From assembly GCA_003427395.1 (NCBI GenBank), contig BFEA01000003.1, positions 7,403,703 to 7,467,702 of the forward strand: 64,000 bases of DNA, in the 5' to 3' direction. Positions 46,314 to 57,241 of the stretch are shown one piece after another. This stretch comes from Chara braunii (taxonomy: Eukaryota; Streptophyta; Charophyceae; Charales; Characeae). Within the stretch, counting starts at the first letter, position 1. Every line of letters begins with the position of its first letter. Position numbers and translations under genes: made by a program. The notes under the pieces were generated by a model, which was not told the origin of the DNA, made no database searches, and worked only from the letters and a program-made list of their open reading frames with translations.

Positions 46314-47278
46314 CACACTCTACGAGACAAGAGGAAATAGCCCCTCCTGTGAGTCTGGGCGATTATTTAGGGAGGGCGGCGACCGGTGGGCGAAGCAGCA
46401 AGGTCAATTCCGTGGGAAATAGAGAGTCTGCTGCAACTTCGGGCCGCAGGTAGTTTTGCCTGCTTTCCAAGGCGGGAACAGTAGCGGCCGCTACTTTCCT
46501 GTGGCAGTTCGAATTTTATTTATTTATTTATTTATTTTTTTTGGTCGTGAATGAGTTGTCATTTTTCGTTTGAACACGGGCCTCGTTTTTTGGAGGCAGT
46601 CCCCCTTTCCGCGTCTACATGCATAGAAGGTGAGGGCGAAAAAAAAAAAAAACTTAGGGCGAAAACAACAATCTTTGCCAGCTTGCCCGTACTGGCTTCG
46701 GGCCTCGCTGCTCTACTCCGAAAATGTGAAAAGGATAGTGAATCTCCTACTACATTTCGAAAAGATACATCGCGAAGATTTGTTTTTTGTGCATGTCGAC
46801 AGTGGTGCAGTGTGGGGGGGGGTGTTGGGGGGGTGCAAGGGACAAAGCTAAGGGCGAGCCTCGATACATTGGGATGACTGTCTGAATCTGGACGTGGAAT
46901 TGTGATTGATGCAGAAAAGCAAATTAATCACTGTTTTCTGCATCTCTTCCTGTGGCACGTCCAGATTCAGACAGTCATCCCAATGGTCCTTGCCAGCGGG
47001 ATCCGGCCTGAACTGACGACGCCGACACAACTGCGGACTCTGGCAGGGCTTCATACGAAAGTCCTTTTCCTTTTTTTGTTTTGATTTTTTTTTTTTTCAC
47101 GTTCAAATTCTAAAAAAAAAAAAAAAAAAAAAACATACACGGACAATAGCTTGGCCCGCGGACAGGGACTCAGGAAAAGGGTAACCCTGTAGTCCGCTCG
47201 CCTACCGGTAGTCCGGACGCGGTTTCGCAAAATCGGCCTACCGGTAGGCACAATTTCGTCCTGTCCCATAGAGTGGTG
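46314..47278. mobile_element. 965-bp DNA-transposon-like insertion in DR-A copy 2
   Basis: Copy 1 reads GTGGACTAAACCCTAAAAAAG without interruption (10233 onward), whereas copy 2 is split after GTGGATTAAACC and resumes at TTTAAAACCTAAAAAAG. The ends CACACTCTACGAGACAAG and, inverted from the right, CACCACTCTATGGGACAGG form an imperfect inverted repeat of about 27 bp. The duplicated target is approximately TTAAACC. No transposase is present. The interior holds a 119-base hairpin, a TTTA repeat (46516-46535) and two copies of the palindrome CTACCGGTAG near the right end. Confidence 0.75.
46867..46985. other. Long symmetric hairpin (possible small-RNA precursor)
   Basis: The arms 46867-46896 and 46956-46985 are perfect complements over 30 bases (CATTGGGATGACTGTC and on). 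An 11-by-11 internal loop follows, then a second perfect 11-bp stem (GATGCAGAAAA at 46908-46918 with its complement at 46934-46944) and a 15-base loop. The spacing is exactly symmetric. The fold could give a MIRNA-like or hairpin-siRNA precursor, or the structure may simply be a recent inverted duplication within the transposon. Nothing shows that it is transcribed. Confidence 0.6.
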
Positions 47279-47892
47279 GTTTAAAACCTAAAAAAGTAGG
47301 GTACCCACGACCGCATTGGTAGAAAGCCTATCACCCCCTCCATGGAGGGTCATAAGCCCCCACCTTACCATTGAACACGGGTTCCTATTAGTGGTAGGCC
47401 TATAGCCTTTTTTAAAGCAAGGAAGTCACCGGTCGATATCCCACTACATGACCACTGCGAGCCAGTCTTGCAGTCTTTTCGAGCTAAGTCGAAAAGATTG
47501 CAGAAACTTAACAGAGAGAGAAACGACCAATTCGTGACCGTCCAGTTTGAACTTCAACTTAATCTCTCTTATTTGTTGGGATAAATTATTATTATTATTA
47601 TTATTACTATATTTTATTTGTTTAGTAAGTATTTTGAAGGACTTTCCAAGCTTTTTTTTCAGAACACAGAGACCGCAACACTTCCAAATTTTATAAAGGG
47701 TGCTTATAACGCCATCTATGTTGTTGGTTAGTGGGTGCACATATAGACTTTTGTTGCCACCGTGTTGTTATGTAAGTCGGCATAGCAGTGCAGGGGGGGT
47801 GAGGCACTCAGGCCTCAACTACCTAAGTTTAGATGTCGAACGCCTTGCGTGCGTTGTGTGAGTAAATGAGCAAGTAGTCGCTGGTTACGTTA

Positions 47893-48635
47893 GATCCAAG
47901 CTATTGCGAAAGAGTGGCTATGACTTACCGGAAAGGTCTTCACAACTATAGGCCTAGACACAAAATATACTTATGGAGTTGGGAACCTAAGAGTGAGGAA
48001 GCTGCTATAGTCGACGCCATGGTGACTTATCTGATACCATAGAAAGTAGTGAAATTAAAAATTAATGTCTACAGGGCAGAAAAGAAGGAAATGAGGAGGG
48101 ACGAAGATTTGCAGGTGGTCATCACCGAGGAACGAAACAGGGCGGAATGAAGGTGTAAATGGGATGGTGTAACCGAGGAGCTACAGGTTACCATCACTTA
48201 CCACGAAGAGGATACCTCAATAGGGTTTAACGAAATGGAATAACAGTATCTGCATTGAGAATAAGAGGCTGAGTCCAAAGCAAGCGATGCAACGTCCCAG
48301 TCATGGCACAAATTGGATCAGCGGTTGAGGGACCACCTACCAACAACGTCGGTGGAGGACGGTCCAGAGGCCAGCTCGCGTCAATGGAAAGACTGAGGCT
48401 GCGAGGCAGTTACGGACCGCAAGAGAGAGTTGAACGACGAGCCAAAGAAAACGAGCTTGCAAAGTATGGTACTAGCAACTCGTGTGGGCAACAAAAGAGA
48501 GACTTCAGAGAGAACTTAGAGCGCATGCACTTGGTTGACGTCATCAACGAGCAAGTGGTCGTTCTTCAAAATTTTCTTGTTGGCCAACTGCTTCTACTAA
48601 GTTCCTATCCTTACTCATTGACACCGTACGAGTAG
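47893..48635 (+). pseudogene. DR-A ORF, unrecognised protein (copy 2)
   Basis: Counterpart of the reading frame in copy 1. 'NYRPRHKIYLWSWEPKSEEA', 'AIVDAMVTYLIP', 'KKEMRRDEDLQVVITEERN', 'EELQVTITYHEEDTS', 'SDATSQSWHKLDQRLRDHL' and 'TTSVEDGPEASS' are read in one frame with several stops. The frame then shifts, and from about 48440 'AKYGTSNSCGQQKRDFREN' and 'RMHLVDVINEQVVVLQNFL' lie in the open frame 48303-48635. Stops and shifts differ from those of copy 1, so each copy decayed independently and the ancestor was intact. Confidence 0.55.
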
Positions 48636-49559
48636 CGTGATTATTTCCTTGTAAGGACTGCTCGTGGGAGATAAGCTACATCACTTGCCTGAGCTCGTTT
48701 TATCGTCTGAGTAGCAATGTAAGTGTGGGATACTAGCAGCTCACTCAAACCACAGAAGTCAGATTTTTTTGGGATGTTGTATGAGTGAGGGAGTGATTGA
48801 CGTCAGTAGTATCGTGTCTTCGTTCAACATCGCGTGCGTCTTCACTCGTTGAGCCTGTGAACGACCACTCCGAGGACAAGTAGACGAAGAAGAGACTAAT
48901 GCTATGAGATAATTACGAGCAGCAGAGAGGACGTCGTGGATGTGTGATGAAGAATACTCGTTGTGTTAACCACGAGAGTTCGCAAGTGCAAGAGACAGTT
49001 CTCTTCAGCAAGGATATGAACTCAACGTCTAAGTTTCCTTTCACAATTGTCTACGATCGTTCATACTTTTGAGTCGTGGGTGAGCATTGCGAGGGTGTTG
49101 AACCCATAGTATTAGCTTATGCATCCGCGCAGTCAAGTGGGACGTATAACTAGTGTCATCAACTACCTCTCGTTATTCGGAGCACACTACCATTGTTACA
49201 ATCAGGATCCCTTGAACGACTTATTTTGACTTGGTGGTTGTTACTCAAGTCTCTTCTTGGTACATGAGAGGTAAGCGGACCCTTAAGCGAGAACACAGTG
49301 AAAACTTTGTCTTGAGCTCTTGACGCCACAAGGGACTTTGTCGTTTGTGCTATATCGTATTTGCTGCCATTGCTGAGAGGACCTCTTCGTTGTTCACTGT
49401 TTGTTCGTCAATATGGATGCTAGTGACAGTTGACATAGTCAGTGTGAGGTGTGAAGGAAAGTGATATCACTTTACCATTGTTGATGGGATCTGGATCCCG
49501 TTGCTCGTTGAATTTCGCCGTCACTAGCTGTGTATATGAACTGCCTACACTTCTAGCGT

Positions 49560-50214
49560 CCACAAGTGGTCAAGGACCTACTGAAATTTCATAATGAAAG
49601 ATTTTGAAGTTTGTTAGTAGAGGTTTGAAATCACTTAAATGACCTAAAGACACTTCTTGTCATTTCAAGAGTTTCAAGTGGTTTGAAGGTTATATTTTAC
49701 GTTTATTTTTTTTGCCTGTTTTTTGTTTCGTTCAACATTGTTGTGTGTCACTTCATATCATTTCAGGAGTTTCGGGTTGGGAGACCTGAAACCTTTGAAA
49801 TGACCTAAAGTGGTTAAAGCTTCTGAAACCGAGTTCAAATCCCCTCATCCAAATTGTTGGATTGGGGCCTGTGAAACCACTTTCAGATTTCAGCCACTTC
49901 AAGTCATATCAGGAGTTCCAGGTGGAAAGACCTGAAATCTTTGAAATTACATGAAGTGCTTGAAGTTTATGAAAGCAGTTTCAGGTCCCACCATCCAAAT
50001 GCTTGCGTAAGGGGACTTGAAACCGCTTTCAAAATCTTAAGTCACTTCATGTTATTTCAAAAGTTTCAGGTAGGGAGATTTGAAACCTCTGAAATGACCT
50101 GAAATTATTGAAGTTTCTCAAAGGGGTTTGAGGTTTCCCCATCTAAGTACCCAACACGCGTCTGAAGCAGTTGAAAATGACCTCAAAATATAGACATCTG
50201 TTAATCATTTTTCG
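49560..50214. mobile_element. 655-bp insertion in DR-A copy 2
   Basis: Copy 1 reads CTTCTAATGTAGGGTCAATAG (12519 onward; 'TAATGT' is single), while copy 2 has TAGCGT at 49554 and TAGTGT at 50215 around the extra DNA, a probable 6-bp target duplication. The insert starts CCACAAGTGGTCAAGG and contains at least three imperfect units of about 147 bp (CACTTCA...TTTCAGGAGTTTC near 49749, 49895 and 50043) with dyad ACCTGAAA/TTTCAGGT-type motifs. No terminal inverted repeat and no ORF are seen. The class is unknown. Confidence 0.7.
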
Positions 50215-53155
50215 TAGTGTACGGTCAGTAGATGCAGTCACAAAATGAGTCATTGGAAGTGCTCCGACGCTAATGTGAGTCGTGAGCAGAAAACAAGGGT
50301 CGTTTATTGACCTTTGTGAAGAATACCATGAGAGTGAACTCTCTCCGAGTTTGTCGCACCGACGTGTTTTGTCAATTTTATTTCTGTCTCTCATGTAATC
50401 CCATAATCTTCTGACCATGATTTGAATTGTGAATATAACGTTCATCAAACAAACCAGACCGTGATCAACGGCAATGATGAATTTGAATTGTTTTTATACT
50501 TGATTGTAAAAAAAAAAATGGTTGAGAGTTTGATTGACTTGTCTTCGTTTTTTTTCATGAGTGAGATGATGATTGTCATGTTGAAGTCGTTTAGATAAGC
50601 AAGTTGTTACTGATTTTATCAGATAAGGCTCTAACTACTCCTTCCCTAAGCATGTATTACTCACCCCTGCCTTTTTGTTTTCCTTTCGGAACTCGAGATG
50701 TTTGCCAATAACTTCATTGAGCTTGATTGTTATGAGATCAAGTCTTTAATGAATCATTTTTCTCGCACTCCTCTCTTTAGTGAAATACTAGTGGTCTGAA
50801 CCGCTCTGACTGGAGCGGGTGAAATCGGAAGCACAACTTAGGTTACCCAAGTGGTGATGAAAAAAAAAAAACCTACTAATCATTAAGCGGTAACGAGCTA
50901 GTACCTCACAAGTTGAGAACTGATGGCGTTACGAGTTTATTTTGATGTGCAAGAAAAGAAAATAATGACGAGGAAAATCGCTTCCCTTCTTACCAAATTA
51001 TTAGTTGACGTGGACCAATCACGGAGGTTTAAATGTTCCTCCTCACTTCATGACTATCTGGTGGGAAAAAAAAAAATCGAAACGATAACTTCTAGCTAGT
51101 TAAATTTCTCTCTACAAACTTTTTTTTTTTATTCCTTTACTTCAATTAGTAATCGTGAGTCTTTGTAGGTTGATTAGCATGGATGCATGCATGCGGTTAT
51201 CCAACCGAAAAATAAAAAATACAGTCGACGTGTGAGAGATATAAAGGAGAATTTCGGGATTCCCCTTTCGATCTGAAAATTTGATAACTTTGACTTCCCA
51301 CATTAAACAAATTTTGCGATTGCCCTTGCAAGCTCCAAAGATCATGGTCATGTTGCTCTCGGTCTGTGTGACAGGTCCTTCCTGCCAATAGCAAGTTCCA
51401 AGTTCGTTCATCGAATTTTATAACATAGGACAAAAATCTCGTCTCGTTTGATGATACGCTAAAAAATTATCCTTCAAAGTTTGAGCGATTACAAACTTAC
51501 CCCTATGGTCGTATAAATTCAAATTTTGCAATTATGCAGACGCTTAAGTTCGAGACCTGAACGAGCTTGTTTGGGTAGTAACTGAGTTTTGCCACTAATG
51601 AAAACTAAGCGAGAGGCTTACCAGGCAAGAAGGTGACATTCAAGATTCAAATTATTTTGATTTATCTATCTTATCTCATTTGGTTTTATTTCTCGTTTTT
51701 AGCTAATACTGTTTCGAACTGTACAGTTCTTTGGTCAAGGATGCTGTGTTTTGATAGTGTTCTACGAAATACTCAAGAGATAATGTTTAAATATTGTTTT
51801 GCCCTTCCAGACTGATTATACCGATTGTTGCTCAATGTAGAATACAAGTAAATGAGGTCAGGTTCCAACTCATATAAAGTGTACCAACTAGACCTAAGTT
51901 ATAACCAACACGATGTATAAGCACAAATTAGCCTTACTAAACCATGAATAAAGTCATGGTCGTAAATCCTAAGAAGTACTCAGTCAAATAGCGTTTAAAA
52001 TTGAGTTGTTTTTTCGGTGACTAAATCAATTTAGTCTCTTAAAATTATTTTATTTTTATTTTTATTTACATTATTTTGTATTGTTTTATCTTACTCAAGA
52101 GAAAAAAAAAATACCATGTATAAACTGATGAGCGGGACTCTGCCAAGACCTCGACAGACAAATTTTGGCTTTAGGCAGCGTCAAAATGAGAGGTATTTTG
52201 AACATAAGTTACTCATTTGTTCTGGGTCTTTGATGACGCGTGTAGTATTTTCATTATTTGATCAATAGTTGTTAGGAATACGTTACCAAGCAGTGGACGG
52301 ATGCTTGGTGTCCGAACACTGTTCTCATGGTGGGAAACAAATCAGACCGTAACAATAAAACACATCAGTGCAGTGGATTGTCACCACATCATAAAGTTAT
52401 AGGTCAACTCACTACCCTATTTTCACTCTGCACGGACGAGACTTATTGTTCATGGTAATCCTGTGCAACTTTGAGGCTGAAATCCCTCTGTTGCAGTATG
52501 GTAGTGAGAACAAAGTGAAATGTTACCACTAGTGTACACCCCTGTGTTGTATACGAACAGAGACTCTATTCAGCCGCATCCTGTGCTGTAGACGAATATC
52601 GGTTGAGCTCCCTAAAGTTGTATATGAAACGGGTGTGCATTCAACTGCACTCTGGGTTGTATACAAGTTGGGTTGCGCTTGCTTGTGTTCTAATTGTAAA
52701 TATGTAGTGTTGTTACCAGTTGTACAACTAGTGACAATCAAATAAGGGTTACTACAAATGATATGTTTAGCAGTAGACTATTTTGTTGGGTGACGAGCAG
52801 TCGGTTTCTAATTAAAAAACCGAGCAACAAGATTCTATAAAAAACTCAATAGTGATCATTGACAGCAAAAGGTATGGTTGCTACAACAATTTTCTTCACA
52901 TCTTGGGATAACGACATAAACGAGACTTCACTTCATGATTATTTCATAAAATTTATAGTTACCGCAGCCAAGGAAAAAAAAAAGTAAAAGTCATGTATAA
53001 CAAGTACACCCTGGTGATGCCCTGCACACTTAACCAAGACAAAGTGGAAGGATGAAAAGATCAAGTAATTGAGGACATCATTTTCCACTTAAAACACAAG
53101 AGAGAGAGAACGCTTGAATTGCTAAGACAAAAAATATTGATTATGTCATTTGTTT

Positions 53156-53405
53156 CAATGGATCGGCAGTGGTCATCAATGAACTTGTCATCCATTGAGA
53201 CTTTAGAGCAAGCAAGGAGGATCGTCAGTGGTCATCAATGAACTTGTCATCTTCTATGTCAAGTCTAATTATCTCAATTCAAGCAATCACCCAAGAAAAA
53301 ATCAGAGTGTAATTGTGAGAAGATAACCAACTCATTGGCATAAGGACCTGTTTGAAATGTCAGTCGAAGAGATAAATGAGAAAAAAAATTGTTTTATGTG
53401 TGACA
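53156..53405 (+). repeat. Repeat shared with 31935-32165, internally duplicated
   Basis: 53205-53405 matches 31935-32165. Its first part, 'CAGTGGTCATCAATGAACTT' plus GTCAT, is also present once more at 53168, so a 60-bp tandem duplication occurred at the junction with DR-A copy 2. Confidence 0.75.
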
Positions 53406-54004
53406 TTGTAGGGCCTCACCCTCTTAGACTTTTGAGCCTGTGTCAACCCCACTCCGGGTCCAAGTTGGCTCGGCTCCGCCCACACTCATGCTCAGGGCAC
53501 AGAGCCATTCGTCAAAGGGTCACTCCCACCTAGTGCTTTGAGATGGATGGGGGTGGACCATCGAGCGAGAGAGCTTTGACATTGGGGATGTAGCTCAGCC
53601 CTCACGCTAGGTGGTAGTCTCGTTGAACCTGGCAGGCACATCTTTTTTTTATACTCAGTTATGTCTGCAGGCAATTGCTCTTTCCAATACTCAAGCAATC
53701 CAGGAAGTTCTTTGAGCCTTTTCTTCCATTATGCGCAGGCTAAGCGTCATCCTTAGACCACACATCCTTCTCCTAACACAATAGTCTTATTGCCTCATCA
53801 GGGCGCGACAACGTCGTCTTACCCCTTAGCAGCAATCCACGCATTCTCTTCAATGTTTTTGCGCCTACCCCTTAGTCTTTTCGGGGTACCCGCCCGTATA
53901 TAAAAGAACTAGGTCACGCTTCAACCATTCTAAACTTCACTTTTTTTCTTTCCATCCGCATTCAAGATTGCACGCACACATGTTTCATTCACATGTAGAG
54001 TTCA
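53406..54004 (+). promoter_or_regulatory. Possible promoter region (TATA box at 53897)
   Basis: TATATAAAAG at 53897-53906 is a near-consensus TATA box in a CT-rich setting. A tRNA-Ala-like start GGGGATGTAGCTCAG lies upstream at 53584-53598, without a matching T-arm or B box. The minisatellite starts about 100 bases after the TATA box. This could be an LTR promoter fragment; no gene is visible downstream. Confidence 0.35.
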
Positions 54005-54395
54005 CATGGTGTGAGGTGGGTGGTTATGGTAAATGGGTGAAGGAGATGGAGGAGGTGGAGGATGCGAGGCGGTTGGCTGACTATGGTGGATGAGTGACGG
54101 AGATGAAGAAGGAAGATGATGTGAGGTGGTTGGCTATGGTGAATGAGTTAAGGAGATGGAGGAGGAAGATGGTGTGAGGCGGTTCACTATGATGAATAGG
54201 TGAAGGAGATGAAGGAGGAAGATGATGTGAGGTGGTTGGCTATGGCGAATGGGTGAAGAAGATGGAGGAGTAAGATGATGTGAGGTGGTTGGCTATGGTG
54301 GATGGGTGAAGGAGATGGAGGTGGGAGGAGGTGGGAGGTGGTTGGCAATGGTGAATGGTTGGAGGAGACGAAGGGGGAAGAAGGTGCGAGGTGGC
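54005..54395 (+). repeat. Minisatellite, 53-60-bp unit
   Basis: About seven imperfect units, each with GTGAGGTGGTTGGCTATGG, GAATGGGTGAAGGAGATGG and AGGAGGAAGATG. Purine-rich on plus, it contains no pyrimidine block, and no credible coding frame runs through it. Confidence 0.9.
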
Positions 54396-55239
54396 CCGGC
54401 GCCCCTCCCTATTCCTAAGCGCGAGTCCCATCTTCTAGAGTTGCCCCGGGGTCTGGACATTCATAAAACTCATTCTTACAGGAAACAGACTTGCAACAGA
54501 TACACAATGTTGCAGAAAACACAGATTTGCGAAAAACAGAGATTGTCGAAAACGCAGACTTTGCAGATTTTTGTTTTTGTCGATTTTCCTAGAGGTGGAG
54601 AGCCGAAAAACACAGTCTTGCATTTGATGGTCCAAACGGCGTCGGATGTCCACTTAACTCGATGAGCCTTTTGTTTATACCCTACTAAAGACCACCTTGA
54701 AGTTTGACCGGATTCCGTCGCCATTTGCCCCTACTTGTATTTTTCGGACACCGCCCGAGGCGCTAAGTGAACAGTTTGGGGAAGTCTATTTTCCGTTTTC
54801 ACAGGAAAATGGATTCAGATGGCCTGAAGGTTTTGCAGGTCATCTACATATACTATTGATATGGGGTCTGTGAAGTTTCAACCCCCATAACCCTATTTTG
54901 GCGGAATTGGCTACCGGTGCCTCCGGCTCGCACTGACGAGTTAGCCCTTTCGGACCGGCCTTTGCTCTGGGGAACCAGCCAGCGATTCTCAGCAGCGGCA
55001 GCAGCTTGGAGCTTGGCCAGGCATCAACAGAAACAGCAGCAGACCCATCATTATTAGCAGCAGCAACAGCCACAGTAATAACAGTCCCCTACGTACCTCC
55101 CCTTTCATCGTGTTCGATAAGAGCAAGTAGGGGACAAAATAGAATTTAAATAGAGCACGGGGTAGGCGAACTGCTGCAAACGCAGTGCCTATCATGCTCA
55201 TGCAGCAAGTGGGAGCATTCATGAATGGACCGAGATATT
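54396..55239. other. Unrecognised DNA with short CAG/AACAGA repeats
   Basis: 54480-54560 holds degenerate ACAGACTTGCAGAAA-like repeats and 54985-55080 is rich in CAGCAG. No gene is recognised. Confidence 0.4.
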
Positions 55240-56762
55240 GCTAAGTGGGAAACCGTCATCACATATGAGGAACTTCGATGAAACACATGCATGTAACTAT
55301 GAAAACCATCAAGATTTGAACCGGAACATCACAAAGTAAAAAATTAGTGAAATTCGAAAGTGAGACCAGATTAAACATATACATGGAGCTATGGAAGCAA
55401 ACAAGATTGAACCGGAACATCACCAAATCGAAGATGAGTGAAATACACAAGTGAGACTAGATGAAACACACACACGGGGCTATGGAAACAATCAAGATTA
55501 GACCGGGACATCACCAAGTGGGAGATGAGTGAAATACACAGGTGAGACTAGATCAATCATATGCATGGGGCTATGGAAGCAATCAAGATTGAATCGGAAC
55601 ATGATTAAGTGAAAGATGAGTGAGATACAGAAGTGAGACTAGACCAATTGCATACATGTGGCTATGAAATCACTCAAGAATGAACTGGAACATTATCAAG
55701 TGGAAGATGAGTGAAATACACAAGTGAGGCTAAGATCCAACATATACATGGGACTATGGAAGTAATCAAGATTAAACCGGACCATCATCAAATGGAAGAT
55801 GAGTGAGATACACAAGTGAAACTAGACTAATCACATGCATGTGGCTATGAAATCACTCAAGGATGAACCGGAACATCATCAAGTGGAAGATGAGTGAAAT
55901 ATACAAGTGAGTCTAGATCCAACACATGCATGGGGTTGTGGAAACAATCAAGAATAAACTGGCAAATCATCAAATGAAGGATGAGTGGAATACCCAAGTC
56001 AGACTAGATCAAACTCATACATGGATCTTTGGAAGCAATTAAGGTTGAATCAGAACGCCACCAGGTGTCATTAAGTGGAAGATGAGTGAAATATACAAGT
56101 GAGTCTATATCCAACACATGCATGGGGCTATGGAAACAATCAAGAATGAAACGGCAAATCATGAAATGAAGGATGAGTGAAATGCCCGAGTCAGACTAGA
56201 TGAAACTCACACATGGAGCTTCGGAAACAATTAAGATTGAATCAGAATGTCACCAAGTGGAAGATGGGTGAAATTGAAAATGATCAAACAGACACATGGA
56301 GCTATCGAAGGAATCAAGAATGAATCCGAACATTACCAAGTGGAAGATGAGTGAAATACATAAGTGGGACTATATCAAACATACACATGGAGCTATGGAG
56401 GCAACAAGGATTGAACCCGAACATTACCAAGTGAAACGATGGGTGAAATACATAAGTGGGACTATATCAAATACATATATGGAGTTATGAGATCAGCAAG
56501 GATTGAATCGGAACATCAATAAGTGAAAGATGAGTGAAATACACAAGTGGAACTAGATCAAACACACACATGGAGCTTATGGAGTCAACAAGGATTGAAA
56601 CGAAATATCATCATGTGAGAGATGAGTCATGCATATGAGCGAGACTTGCTCAAACACATGCATGAAACTCATGGAAACAACAATATTGAAACAGAACATC
56701 ATCATGTAAAAGATGGGTCTTGCACATGAGTGAGACTTACTCAAACACATGCATGGAGCTCA
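55240..56762 (+). repeat. 91-bp satellite array, subfamily A and A/B transition
   Basis: The monomer consensus includes GATGAGTGAAATACACAAGT, GAGACTAGATCAAACACA, 'CATGGAGCTATGGAAGCAA' and CAAGATTGAACCGGAACAT, with a period close to 91 bp (marker GATGAG at about 55433, 55523, 55615, 55706, 55798 and 55888). Units are imperfect. From about 56600 the array turns into subfamily B. A tandem array of this type is typical of heterochromatin. Confidence 0.93.
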
Positions 56763-57241
56763 GAGAGTAGGTTAACAATAGTCGTATTTTTCATCACCAC
56801 TTCAGGACACCCTTCACCACTTCAGGATACAGCCTGCCTAAACAGATGGTTTTCAGGGTCTTCGGACCTTTCATTACTTCACGACCATTCAGGTCTAGGT
56901 CTAAAAATGATGAATGGTCCTGAAGTGGTGAAAGTTTCCAAGACCCTGAACACCACCTGCTTAGGTAGACTCCATCCTCAAGTGGTGAAGGGTGGTTTTC
57001 ATGGTTTTCGGACCTTTCACCATTTCATGACAATTTAGGATTTTCAGACTGTCAAAAACTCTTACTTGACAACTCCAGGACACCCTTCACCACTTCAGGT
57101 TGCATCTTGCCTAAACAGGTGGTTTTCAGGGTCTTCGGACTTGTCACCACTTCAAGACCATTCATGATTTTCAGACTGTCAAAAACTCGAACTTCAGAAT
57201 TTTCATTCCTGAATTTTCAGCTATCCAATAACCGCTTGTGA
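56763..57241 (+). mobile_element. CACCACTTCAGG-repeat insertion (copy B), hairpin-forming
   Basis: Inserted in a satellite monomer between two GAGCTCA copies (56756-56762, 57242-57248). It shares the repeat units and the AACCGCTTGTGA end with copy A. Unlike copy A, it has an inverted arrangement: 56809-56892 and 56911-56997 are complementary over about 84 bases, giving a long stem with a short loop. Its left edge (56772-56806) is a close copy of the integrase sequence that flanks copy A (VVFFITTS in translation), so it may have carried host sequence with it. Confidence 0.75.

Larger units (their letters stand above)
45730..53155 (+). repeat. DR-A copy 2
   Basis: Colinear with 9625-15390. After subtraction of the two insertions at 46314-47278 and 49560-50214 its length is about 5.8 kb, equal to copy 1. 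It has the same orientation and lies 36 kb away. On the minus strand, 51142-51411 and 13472-13681 both read an M-N-x-x-x-x-x-Y-W-x-E frame (with TQTESN), but this similarity follows automatically from nucleotide homology and is not taken as a gene. The copy ends where the 230-bp repeat shared with 31935 begins. Confidence 0.85.
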
